A stretch of DNA of 64,000 nt, from assembly GCF_964355755.1 (NCBI RefSeq), contig NC_092680.1, positions 18,331,001-18,395,000 of the forward strand. Direction: 5' to 3'. Position 1 is the stretch's first letter. Every line of letters starts with the position of its first letter. The position numbers and the translations under genes were made by a program. Shown here piece by piece: positions 37,301-51,200 of the stretch. This DNA is from Antedon mediterranea. Its lineage: Eukaryota > Echinodermata > Crinoidea > Comatulida > Antedonidae. The notes under the pieces were generated by a model. That model was given only the letters and a program-made list of their open reading frames with translations, did not search any database and was not told the DNA's origin.

Positions 37301-40300
37301 TAGAATCCATATTGACTATGTAATTTGCGTGTGGCAACACTCGCATTTGGCGATAAATAATAAAAGTCATCTACTAGGACTCAAACTCACGAAGACATCC
37401 ACATCATCACGCGACAACGATATACGCTGCGCCACGTAACTTGCTAGAAGAAATAATTCAACTAAACTATTTAAACTATGCATACATAGCACCCTCATTT
37501 TGTTATTTGCCCTCTATAGATGCTACAAAAAACTGTTTGCGATTAGGCAATTACCTGGTACGTGCGGCGCGCTGAAATCCTGGTGATTTGGCTCCTCAAA
37601 GAAGACTATATCTGTATATTATTCTTCGCAAGGTAAGGTGAATGCAACGCCTAACTAGGCAGGCTTAATACATAAAAGGAGGCCTAGCTACCCAAACCAG
37701 TAGATATTCTACTTGTTGTTGTTGGCTATGTAATATAACAGATTTCGCCTTTTATATCGGTAAAATATAAGATTTGACATCTTCTCAGGAAATGATATTT
37801 TGCTCTTAAGAAATATATATTCCCTCGAGCAAAATATCATTCCCTCTGGGATGTCTAATCTCAAACCTCTAAGCAGGCAATATCTGTATAAAAAGCGCTC
37901 TTAAGCTGCTGTCTTACAGCACTATAAGAATAAAAATCAATTTGAACAAGAAAGTTTTAAAAAGAGACTTACCCTGCATTCAGATCAATGGTGTTTCATG
38001 AGTCAAAAAACCTTGGGGTAGGTATCTTTCCAAATTATTAATATGTAATATAATTGAATGTACCACAATTTTAACATTCAATAGTGCCATTCATCATTCA
38101 TTAGTGCAAAATAATGAATGGCATGTGATGCATAAAACTAAGTACCACAATTTTAACATTCAATAGTGCCATTCATCATTCATTAGTGCAAAATAATGAA
38201 TGGCAATTGATGCATAAAACTAAGTACCACAATTTTAAAATTCAATAGTGCCATTCATCATTCATTAGTGCAAAATAATGAATGGCATGTGATGCATAAA
38301 ACTAAGTACCACAATTTTAACATTCAATAGTGCCATTCATCATTCATTAGTGCAAAATAATGAATGGCATGTGATGCATAAAACTAAACAATCAAATGGC
38401 AAGGTTACAAAGTTTGCTTTAATAAACATGAATACTCACATCTCCTACTTGTGCTGCATTTATCTCACCCTGAGCATGTTTTTTGGGTCTACAAATTCTA
38501 TAACAAAAAAATATATATAAATGACATGCAACTGAATAATGCAACAAAAGGTACTCTTCCTATTGGGTAGGTCTTTATATGCACATATTTATACTATTAT
38601 TTTAATAATCAGTTGTTATACCTTGCTTGCAAGAAACATCCTCTTCCAGTATACTGTATTTCAACAGGTGGTTCTATTGTTGTAATCAAAATATCTGGTA
38701 CCTTGTGTTTTCTGCATTAAAAAAAAAAATCGTAGACAGCCAAAATTATCTTTTAAATCTACCATATTTATTTGAATAAATTCCATAAAGCGTATATTGT
38801 TCGGGAAGGTTTCTAGGAGCCTGTTTATTTGAGGGAAGCGTTTATTATCTGATGGTTGAAAGTACCTACCTACAGATCTGGCATTTAGACAAGGTTACTG
38901 GAAATGGTAAAGTGGAATCCTTATAAGGTACATGGCACAAACTACAACCTGTCTCTTGGTGAAAGCTGTCACTCATCCTGCATAAAAATGAATGCTTTAA
39001 TTATTATTATATTTAAAGCTCATGTACAGGCATGAATTTTAAACATAATATCTGGTAAATTGTACATAAATCAAATATTTGTAATAGAAATCAAGATGAA
39101 AAAAACAATAATTTCCATTAAAATGGTCAATTACAAAATTTAGCAAAATTCTGCTATAAAAACCAGAAAGACATTTTTCAGTAGTAGCTAGTAGTAGTTT
39201 AACCTAATGTAATAACATGTCTGGTGACTCCCTAGAAGGTGAAAAAAGATGGTGGATATCTTGTGGATATTTTTTGCTATAGCATGAAAATAAAACTCTG
39301 AGGTTGAATAAAAATACCAGAAACGTAAAATTCAAGTTATATACCTATATTTCACCATCTGATAACATTTTTTACCACACCGTTTATTGTTCATAGTTTT
39401 TTTTGTGTACAAAACAATAGTGATTTTGCTGAGTAATTTGAACTATCCCCCTCACTGTGCATATTTTCCAGCTCGTGTAACACAAATAAAATCCCAAAAA
39501 TTATGAAACATATGGGAAACTATAGATCGATAATTATTGGAATGTATGATCAATAGAAATTGTTTGCCCGCACCTTGCCTTTAAGCCCATCTTTCCAATG
39601 TAATTTAAAGTACATTGATTGTTAACTATTAAGGTGCTAATGTTATTTCATTTAATATTTTATTAAAAATAAATAATATTCTTAAAATGTCTAAGTGTGT
39701 TGCTTTATGTTGGTATTTGTCAAATATTCAGTGTCATTTTTTTTTTAAATTCTTTTGTGTCATGTCTGTATAATCTGGATTAATTTGTTATGTAAGCTGC
39801 ATTTTGTTATTTGCATTGTTTGTGTATTACTTCTTGCTAAACTTCATCAATAATATAAACTGCTGTAATTCCAGCAAAAAAAACAAGCTTCTTTTGTTTA
39901 CAGATGACAAATGATAGATTAGAAATAAAAATGTTTCTTTGGTTGATATAGTACTATAGCAATATGTTTTTAAAGGTTATAGCAATATTAATACTGTGTC
40001 AACTTGAATGCAAAGTGTGTTTACATAGTATCGGCATTGAAACAGGAAAATAATTAGTCCTAGTATTTTATAAGAATATTTAAAAAAATTTTAAAAAAAT
40101 GTGAGACAGAATTTCAAAATTACACTTTTGAATGGGATACCATATGGTATAACAAGGTGTTTTCTATGCAACATATCACAAAAGTTGCGCAATTCAATTT
40201 CAAACTACTACATCGCATTCTTGTGTGTAAAAGTAAGCTAAAAATTTGGAATCTTTCTATAAATGACATATGTGAAAGATGTAATAGTGAAATTGAAAAT

Positions 40301-42189
40301 GAAAAACATTTGTTATTTTCATGTAATAAGATTAAACCCATATGGATTGTATTTAAGTTTTTGATCTCAAACTGTTTTGTACAAAAAATTGATATAACAT
40401 GGCGTAATATTGTTAAGGGATCGGAAAAGAAAACAGTAAATGAACTTACTTCAATATTTACTTTTTGCATTTATAAATCGTGTTTAGTAATAAGAAAAGA
40501 AACAAAATCAGGAATCAAAAATTATTTGGAGATTATTTTGCTATGAATTTATTAACAAATGAATTCATGCATAATTTACATAAGGCTCAAAAGAAATGGA
40601 TGAATAATTGAAAAGATAAACTATTAAAACTATCAAAAGATTTAATGGTATTAATGTAATTATTTCATTGATTCCTTTTTTTTTTTTACCTTATCATAAT
40701 GGATGTATATTAACATAAACTCTGTTTTTAGGCATCAGTTATACTTTTTAAGATGCCAATATTCAAATACATGTATGTGTATATGATTTGCAATATTTTA
40801 TATCGTAAATACAAATTGTAAGTAGTAGTTGTACCAAGGTGACATCGGGTATGAAGCGTCTCACATACGCACAGAGACAAAATCGCATCTTGGACTTGCA
40901 CAGTGCAAAAAAATAAAAGATGCAAAAACTATATAACTTGAGTTATTGTAAAAAAATGTAAGAAACATGTGGGAAACTGGTATAGATACGATAATTATTA
41001 GAATGTTTTGCCTGAAATAAGTCTTTAAATGTGCTTTATTTTTGTTATAATTTTAGATTGGAGTACAGTACATTAAAAAGTAATAAAGCACTAAAAGTAT
41101 GTTAAAACTTTATTTTGAAGATTTTAAAATTTTGATTTTTTTTTTTAATCAAACTGATTTTTTAGTTGATAAACCTAGTTAATTTTAGAAATGGATAGTA
41201 ATAATGTTTTGTATAGCTTTTTGCTATGCTACACTGGCGAAATTATTCCCAGTTTGATTTCAACAATACAATAAACAATTTTGAATTTTGAAGTAATTTG
41301 AAAAAAAAAAGGAGATATGTGAAAAAAACGTGAGATTTTGAGGTTGTGTCAAAAAGCTCAAGCCTTAAATCCAATGGCATCTTACTGAAAAAATGACAAT
41401 GCTGTGGTACAAGTGGCTGGATCTCAATGAAGATACAAATAAAATAAGCAAAACTAAATGAAGATGAAAAATAAAACAACCAGAAAAATTGCAGACCTAT
41501 ATATATCGTTATCCAATCGAGTTCGAACAATACCATGAAAGCCCCAGTGGTCTAATGGTTAGGACATCTGCATATCAAGCAGGCGGTTCGAGTTCGAGTC
41601 TCGGTTGGGGCGACTTTTTCTCATTCTCACAGATTTCCTCATCTTTATCGTTTCAAATTAATTAATTAAATTTCAGTATATCACCAGGCGGTTTAGAATT
41701 AATGTTCTTTGCCTCTTGTGTTTATATATATATATATATATACACGCCGAGAATGTGAAAGAGTCGCTATCCAATCGAGTTTGAACAATACCATGAAAGC
41801 CCCAGTGGTCTAATGGTTAGGACATCTGCATATCAAGCAGGCGGTTCGAGTTCGAGTCTCGGTTGGGGCGACTTTTTCTCATTCTCACAGATTTCCTCAT
41901 CTTTATCGTTCAAAATTAATTAATTAAATTTCAGTATATCACCGGGTGGTTTAGAATTACTGTTCTTTGCCAGATTTGTTTATATATATAAATATATACA
42001 TATATAAATCCAAAGGCAAATTACTAAAAAAAACGACAATGCTGTGGGTATCAGTGGCTGGATCTCAATGGAGATACAAAAAAAAGCGAAAAGCTAAATC
42101 AAAACAATAAAGTAAAACAGCCAGAAAAGTTAACAGAGCTTTCCAAAGGCAAATTACTGAAAAAATGACAATTCAGTGGGTATCAGTGG

Positions 42190-42225
<36 letters not shown>

Positions 42226-45200
42226 ATTGTTGTAGTTTAATGTGCAAAATGTTTAATTTAAGTTGCATGTAAATCTGTTAAGAGCTGCTGCACCAATCCA
42301 ATTTCATTTTCAAGTGTTACAATCACTTTACACCAATTGGATTTATGGTATAATACTAAAGCTGATATCATTGGCTGATTCAACAGCTAACCAAATTATA
42401 TTGTAGGTGCATGCATGATTAAAAACTGGTTTTTTAATTATGTGCGCACTGCAGTTCTCAGTCTAGTAGAGAAACCAATCTCAAGAATTAAACTCAAGAA
42501 TACAGCTTACGAAATCATGGTAAGTTTTTCTGGCTTCACAATTTGTACATTAGGAAAGTTTTTAGATGGATTTGCAGAATAAAATAAATAAACATGCCAA
42601 ATTTTGCTAAATAGGACGGGCTGGTATGTAAATATGGATTTCGAATCAACAAATGAAACGTCTTTTGATTTCAAAAGTATGTACTAGCATTAGGCCTATA
42701 TGTATAATTGTGTATAATACGTGTATGAATAATATATTCAATTAGTATATTTATTCATATAAAACCACATAAACAGAAGACAGCCAAAGGCTGAACAATT
42801 CTGCACACAATGTAAATGGCAATAAAAAGGGTATAGCACAAGTAAAACAAATTATAAAAATATGTAAAATTGTAAAAATTATAAAATGTTTAAAAAAAAT
42901 CAAGTTTAAGTACCAAAACGATCAAGAAAAAACTGAACTACTCCGTTTTAGACGATTCATTAATTCTGGCGATAATGGTTGGTGCACAAGGGAGCATCCA
43001 ACAAATTCTTATTTCTCAAATTATGAATGTGGTTGCGAAAGGTGGGGAGGGAGCATACCACGAAAGAGTTTCGAAAGTAGGTCATTACCAAACTTCATCA
43101 TTAACTTATCTCTTTTGGATTGAACATTCAAGTTATATTACCTATATTTCACCATCTGATAAAATGTTTTACCACATCGTATATTTTTCATAGTTTTTTT
43201 AAAATGCTTCTCTATTTACAACATTTGTGTACAAAATAGATTTCACTGTGTAATTTGAACTATCGTCCCATTGATAAAGAAGTGCTTATTTTTAACAAGC
43301 TTGTGTAACACAAATAAAATCCCAAAAATTATGAAACTTAGGGGAAACTATAGATCAATACTTATTGAAATGTATGATCACTAGAAATTTGTTGTCCGTA
43401 CCTGGCCTTTAACAAGTTATAAAATGATTCAGATACTGCATTTTATTCAAACGTATTTGAGCACCACAGGAATAAAAAAAATCCATTCAAAACAACAAAT
43501 CAGAATGCCTTTGCCTGATTATGAAATCTTAATCTTGCTAATTAATACATTCCATCAACAGTTAAATAACACAATCTGTCCTCAGTGCATTCACATTTCT
43601 GAAACTAAAATGAGCTATTGTGCTTCACACCGTCATCTATTGACGATGTTCACCAATTGATAAAAAAGCCGCAAATGAGAGCTGCGAGTTGAACCCGATT
43701 CCAACATGGCTTTTGAGACAATGTACGGACTAAGTGGTTACATGTGTTACTAGCATTATTAATCCATCTTTACAATTGGCTTATTGCCAGTAAGATGAGT
43801 ATAAGCCAATAATTTAAAAAGTTAGCTTGCCAACGATAATGATTAATTATCACCCAATCTCAAACTTACCTACATCTCCAAATGTCGAGAATGGTTGCTT
43901 TTTGTTAACAAGAATGAATGCATTGTTTGTTAGTTAGTTAAGGTTTGCATGGCGAAATCAAATGTTGATATAAAGTTTGAATGCACTTATAGAACAAAAT
44001 TCACATACCAACATTGCACGCCTGATGAAAAAGTGAGTTACTGAATGTAATGTGACCCACAATCCTACTCGGGTGTGTTATTATATATTTATATCTAATT
44101 TGCAGAAAGAGCACAGTGGGAAAAACGCTTATACTTTAAATACTTTTATTGAATTTTGAAATATTTGTTAATAAGTTCTGAATAAATCAATTGTTTACAA
44201 TTTTGTTACAGAAAGCCATGAATATGACAAATTTGACAACAAATGAAACGAATCCTGAAGCCAATTTAGAAATTGTACCAATCGCATTTATTTTTTGCAC
44301 GGCAATAGCAGGATTGATTGTGATGATTATGAACACATTAACACTGATATCTTTTGTGAAAGAGAATAAATTATGCAAATACTCTAACAAGCTTATCATA
44401 AATCTTAACGTGACAGACCTGTTAACTGGTTTTGTTCTTCTGGTCGGTTGCTTGTTCATTGCTTGTCCAGATTTTGCACCGATTGTAAACGCTGTTATGC
44501 GCGATATTCACAACAGCCTTCTGTTAGTATCTAACCTAAACATAATCACAATTGCTGCTGACAGACTGTATGCAATAATACAACCAGTCAAGTACAGAAT
44601 AAATCGCAACAACAAACGAATCGTTATCCTGTGTATTGCTACCTGGGCTACTTCAGTAATAATGTGGATGTGTCTTCGGATCTCGTTTACTATTTTGGAA
44701 GGCCCAACCATTTCCAACTTCTACGAACTTCCAGAATACTACAACTACATGTGGTCTGCTGTTCTGGTTACAGTGATGTATTTTTGGGGGCCGATCACAA
44801 TTATTACAATTATTTATGGAATTGTTTTTTGGAAAATAAGAAAACGAAATTCTAACAGAAGACTTATTTTAAAAGGTTCACATAAATTATATAAAACTGA
44901 ACACTTTGATATTATATCACAAACAGAAGAACAAACTTCTATGTCATTTTGCCTACAAACTGCTTCATCTTCTGAGAGTGACAGACAAACTGTTTCATCT
45001 TCTGACACACAAACTGCTTTATCTTCTGACAGACAAACTGCTACATCTTCCAACAGACAAACTGCTACATCTTCTGACAGACAAACTGCTACATCCTCTG
45101 ACAGACAAACTGCTACATCTTCTGACAGACAAACTGCTACATCCTCTGACAGACAAACTGCTACATCCTCTGACAGACAAACTGCTACATCTTCTGACAC

Positions 45201-48200
45201 ACAAACTGCTACATCCTCTGACAGACAAACTGTTACATCTTCTGACAGACAAACTGCTTCATCCTCTGACAGACAAACTGCTACATCTTCTGACAGACAA
45301 ACTGCTACATCCTCTGACAGACAAACTGCTACATCCTCTGACACACAAACTGCTACATCCTCTGACAGACAAACTGCTACATCTTTTGACAGACAAACTG
45401 CTTCATCTTCTGACACACAAACTGCTACATCTTCTGACACACAAACTGCTACATCTTCTGACACACAAACTGCTACATCTTCTGACACAGAAACTGCTAC
45501 ATCTTCTGACACACAAACTGCTACATCTTTTGACAGACTAACTCCTACATCTTTTGACAGACTAACTCCTACATCTTCTGACAGACAAACTGCTACATCT
45601 TCTGACACACAAACTGCTACATCTTCTGACACACAAACTGCTACATCTTCTGACACACAAACTGCTACATATTCTGACACAGAAACTGCTACATCTTCTG
45701 ACACACAAACTGCTACATTTTCTGACAGACAAATTGCTACATCTTCTGACAGACAAACCGCTACATCTTCTGACACACAAACTGCTACATCTTCTGAAAG
45801 ACAAACCGCTACATCTTCTGACACACAAACTGCTACATCTTCTGACAGACAAACTCCTACATCTTTTGACAGACAAACTTCTACATCTTTTGACAGACTA
45901 ACTCCAACTTCTTCTGACAGACAAACTGCTACATCCTCTGACAGACAAACTGCTACATCCTCTGATAGACAAACTGCTACATCCTCTGACAGACAAACTG
46001 CTACATCTTCTGACACACAAACTGCTACATCCTCTGACAGACAAACTGCTACATCTTCTGACACACAAACTGCTACATCCTCTGACAGACAAACTGCTAC
46101 ATCTTCTGACACACAAACTGCTACATCTTCTGACAGACAAACTCCTACATCTTTTGACAGACTAACTCCAACATCTTCTGACAGACAAACTGCTACATCC
46201 TCTGACAGGCAAACTGCTACATCCTCTGATAGACAAACTGCTACATCCTCTGACAGACAAGCTGCTACATCTTCTGACACACAAACTGCTACATCCGCTG
46301 ACAGACAAGCCGCTACATCTTCTGACAGACAAACTCCTACATCTTTTGACAGACTAACTCCTACATCTTCTGACACACAAACTGCTACATCCTCTGATAG
46401 ACAAACCGCTAAATCTTCTGACAGACAAACTGCTACATCCTCTGACAGTCAAACCGCTACATCTTCTGATAGACAAACCGCTACATCTTCTGACAGACCA
46501 ACTGCTACATCCTCTGACAGACAAACTGCTAAATATTCAAATAGTGCTAATCTGACAATATCCAAACAAGTGCAAGAAATTGAACATCATTCAATGAGGA
46601 TAAACAAGGTGAAAAGAAATGAAAATAAAAAATGGTTCAAAGGTTGTAATAAGGCATACTTGACCATCTCCCTGATAATTATGTTTTATATCGTGTCTTG
46701 GCTTGGTTTTTCTATAACAGCCATAATGATTGCGTATGTAGAGTACAAACCTACATTATACCAAACAAACAAACTGTTAAATATGATTTTTCGTATTGCC
46801 TATTCATTCAAATATATGAACAGTGCCATAAACCCATTAGCCATTATTCTATCTCAACCTCTAATGCGTAGAACCATATATAATATGTTCACCTAACAAT
46901 TATTAAAACTTTACCCAGCATTAATATTACAATAAAATTAGCATTAGAAACACGGGAAAAGTTTATAAAGCGTGGTTCCCACTAGCGACGCAACACAAGG
47001 ACGTAACGCAACGCAAGTGAATTGACCAATCACAAGCGATGGCTTATTCGCTTATGATTGCTAACTGTCTATAACTTCGCTTGTCGTTGGTTAAAACGCT
47101 TGCGTTGCGTTTACGTCCTTGCGTTACGTTCTAGTGGGAACCAAGCTTTACTGTCTATAACTTCGCTTGTCATTGCTTAAAACGCTTGCGTTGCGTTTAC
47201 GTCCTTGTGTTACGTTCTAGTGGGAACCAGCTTAAGAGAAGCACAAGGGGAGTCAAGTAAACAGTGTTTAAATTGTGAATTTCCAATGATTGATGTATAC
47301 TGTATATTTTATGTAAAACATGAAAATTTATACTTTTGTCTTTTTTGTCTTTTGTCTTTTTTGTCAAACATCTACAATTTTGGTATACAAATAATATAAT
47401 ATTGCATTGACTGCCGTACCCGTATCAATTTTCAACGAATGAAATATTCTTAATATGCTACGAAGGAATACACAACAATCATTATTTGTTTTATAACACA
47501 TGCGCACTGTTCTAAAATAAACTTTAATTTAATTATCCATCTTGAACCTTTATTCAAGACTAACAGACAAAGGCAGTGTTCCAATACTGGATACAGAGTA
47601 GAACATGTTCAGTAAATCAACCTCACATGGAAACATTTTTTTCACAAAAACATTGATTATTGCCACTTAACGCTCAATAAGCGTTTAATAATTAACGCTG
47701 TGTGATGCGTAATTAACCCAATCAAATAGCAAGCATACAATCAAGTGTGTTATAATACTGTAAATAATATTCTTGCGTTTTGAATTATGTGGAGATGCTA
47801 AGAGAAATATTAAATAAAAGTATGTGTTTGTACTATATAGAATTTCTTATCAATGTTTGTATAATAAAATTGCATCTAAAAAATGTTATTCTAGTAGAAC
47901 ATCTTTATCTTGGATAAACCTGACTTTCACATACCATATTTCCTCTGGTATAATCCCTACTTTATGTCTCAAACAGGCATTCCCTGGGTATATAGTCCCA
48001 GAATTTACTTTTGGTCTAGATGTAGGCCTCTCACTAGCACCTTGGCGCAGCAGATGAGTGTTAAAAGAAATGCTTACCAATCTTTTTTTTCATGAACAAG
48101 GCTATCTCCGGATATAGTCACCCCTTCCCCAAAAGTCGGTCCAATTTCATGTTCTATGGGAGTGGGATTATACCCGGATATACGATACTTTGCAAGAAAA

Positions 48201-51200
48201 GGAAAGAAAACCATAATTCTTATTTTCATGATCATTTTGTATGATATTGTGTGTGTACCTTACCCATCAGTTGCTGATCCCGATGCTTCATTTTGTTCTT
48301 TCACAAATTCTGTTCTATCTAGTGACAGGGTTAAAGTGCTTGGTTGATTTGTAGATCTCTGGAGAAGAGCAACATTCACAACAGCTGCGGTTCCACTTGC
48401 AGATAACACACATATTTCATCACTAAACAAGATCACAATAATTTGTGTAAATTTGATAATAATTGTAACTACTACTTAATACAGTACTTAGTAATACTTG
48501 AATTTTACTAAAACAATAGAAATATATCTGACATTAAAAACATAATTTAGAGGTTTTATACCAAAGAGGTGATTTATTGCACTCTAGATTATCTTATCCT
48601 TCGGACTAAAATTTAAGCTGTTGGTTCAGTGTCCTTACAGGCAAAATATTGAAAAAATGACAATGCTGTGGGTGTCAGTGGCTGGATCTCAATGGATACA
48701 CACAAAAAAAGCGAAAAGCTAAATCAAAATGATAAAGTAAAACAGCCAGAAAAGTTAGCAGAGCATTCGGGCAACACTAGCCCTTCATCAGTGCAAGTGA
48801 AGGTACTCGGACAAAGATAGATAGATATATCAGGCAAGCGCGGCCTGAGTGGACAGGAATAAAAAAACAAAAACAAAAGAGGCACAAAGCTGGGGAATAG
48901 ATAGTATAGGGGTGTAGATAGTATATAGCTTTTGGAGGCGTGCCTTTATAACTATGCCTTTTGTTTGTTAACATCTTTGATTGGCTGATTTGTTTTATTA
49001 TGTAATTTTGTGACTGATGATATATGTTATCCTTTGTTACAATTCTCTTCACCTGATGATGGGCTATGCCCGAAACATGTCGTAAAAATAAATCTATATT
49101 GAGGCAGTTTTAACTTATTTGATCTTGATTTTTTTTTAGTATATAATACATATTTATATATTGCAAGTGTCCTCTGAATATGTGTCCCAAAAGAGGGGTT
49201 TTTCTACTGTATTTATGATTTACAAAACAAAAACACAACTAACCATATTGTTGTAGTTTCTTTGTACCCAACTACAGCATGACATCCCATTGCATTGGCA
49301 TGTGACCGGATCTCTGTTCGTATCTCTCTCCACCACGCATCTCGTGTTTCTGGTTCATCTAAATAATTTTTAAAAAGTGAGGAAAGGTGTTGGTGATGCA
49401 AATCAAATACATATTTTAAGCCAAGGGTCATATTGCACTCATAATGTACAATACAATAGTTTCAAACAAAATAATATAACCCGAGGATGGATAATATTTC
49501 TAAACATTTTAAACCGGTCAATTAATCTATCTACTGTATATTAAGTATAGCTGATTTCAAAGACAAGTATATTCATGATTGAATTAGTGTCATTGGTTTT
49601 TTCTTCTTTCTTTTTGCCATTTTAATAGCTAAAGGTACTATCCATACTGAATGGCACATGGTACCTAATTAACCAATCAAATGGCAGAATACCCAAGGTG
49701 TGATATTTAAAAAAAATAATAATAATAAATATTTTGTATTTGTTGAATGAGGAGAATATTTTGAGTCAGAGGCTGACAGTACTATTCAAATTAGTTCATT
49801 TAATAGGATTGATTCCCATGAAGCAACATGGTCTTTTCAAAAAGATGATATATAAAGGTCTGTTTACACTATCAAATTTTATGTGACAAAAAATGTGATG
49901 TGCCTATATATGGACATGATGATATCATATCACTACCATATTTTGCACATCACACTTTCTTTGTTAAACTAGTTTGATAGTATAGACAGTGCTTAACACT
50001 CTCATAGTGACATAAACAGAAGTAATAAAAGCAGATTAAAAAATCTTCAGAAATAAAGCTGTCTACACTATGAAAAATTTTAAAAATGTGATGTGCCTAT
50101 ATATGGACACGATGATGTCATTTTACTACCATATTTAAACATATCACTACCATATTTGGGACATTACACTTTCTTGTCACATGCTAAAGTTTTACCTGGA
50201 TTGTGAATTTTATCGAGAAGTTTGACAGAACGTGCCGTTACCATGCCAGCTAAGTGAGCAATGAAATCTACTGGAAAGGACATCATTGTGAAAAATGGGT
50301 ATTCCTATTAAGAGAAAATATATTGAATACACTGTATATATTCAAATAAAAATAACCAGAATTGTACTGGGAAGGTTTTAAACAACATTTAAATGACTTT
50401 CAGGGAGGGGGTTGTAGTTAAAGGGAATAATGGAGTTTAAAAAATACCAGAATTATACTGGGAAGGTATTAAATTACTGGAGTAGTATGGGGAACAGTTA
50501 CCTATTTCTTATAGTGTGTTAAAATACAGTAGTGGACACGGCTTCAAAGTGGTATATCTGATTGGCCATTATGTCCATTATTAGATGTTCTTTCTCCAAT
50601 GTTAAATGGTCTTTCTCCAATGTGCCTCACATATTGCATATTTTGATTGTATTGACTCTCTATTAGTTTATTTTTTGGGATTTAAAGCAGGGAAATTCCC
50701 TCATTTTTATTTACTTATTTTTTATTTAATCAGTATAAAAAGACTCAAAATACAACTCATAGTTGAAATAAAGAGCTTACATAGGAAAATGATAATTCAC
50801 ATAAAACAAAGTTAAACGAAGAAAAAACTCATTAGGCCTATGATACAGTAATAATTAAGATGAAATTAAGAAGTGAATGCTTCATATTGTTAATTTTCCG
50901 GTGTTGCCTATATTGTTACATTTTTGGTGAAATTGTTTTGTATTTGTATGATTTGTATATGGATGTAACCGCCGAAATAAAGAAATGAATGAATAAATTC
51001 AATTCAATTCAATTTCTTTATTGCTGCAAATGTCATCAAGGGCTAATATCCGCTTAAACATACAACATCATACAAACATATACATATTTACATTTAAAAT
51101 TGTTGTTATCATTATTACGATTTAGAAACAAGTTCTTACCAGTAAATCGGTATTCATTAAAGGAGGCATAACCCTTGACATTCGATGACCTCCACTTCCG

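Noticed and set aside
37195-37460. tRNA-like SINE (minus strand GTTACGTGGCGCAGCGTATA ... GAGTTTGAGTCCTAG)
   Set aside because: The A- and B-box-like words are present, but the arms do not pair and no second copy was found to define an element.
41541-41612. Functional tRNA gene
   Set aside because: The cloverleaf is complete, but the anticodon AUC is not a normal one. The same head sits on a SINE body in three places.
43424-43660. 78-codon plus-strand frame upstream of the nested GPCR
   Set aside because: No similarity recognised, no start context and no splice link to the receptor.
44814-46376. A 520-codon open frame antisense to the GPCR minisatellite, plus a 211-codon frame on the same strand
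   Set aside because: The 24-bp unit has no stop in several frames and is a multiple of three, so long frames arise automatically. They have no domain, and only the receptor frame has flanking transmembrane helices.
47824-48095. Overlapping 60-77 codon frames on both strands next to C2CD5 exon 13
   Set aside because: No domain, no fitting splice phase with C2CD5, and frames on both strands look equally good. Possibly an old repeat.
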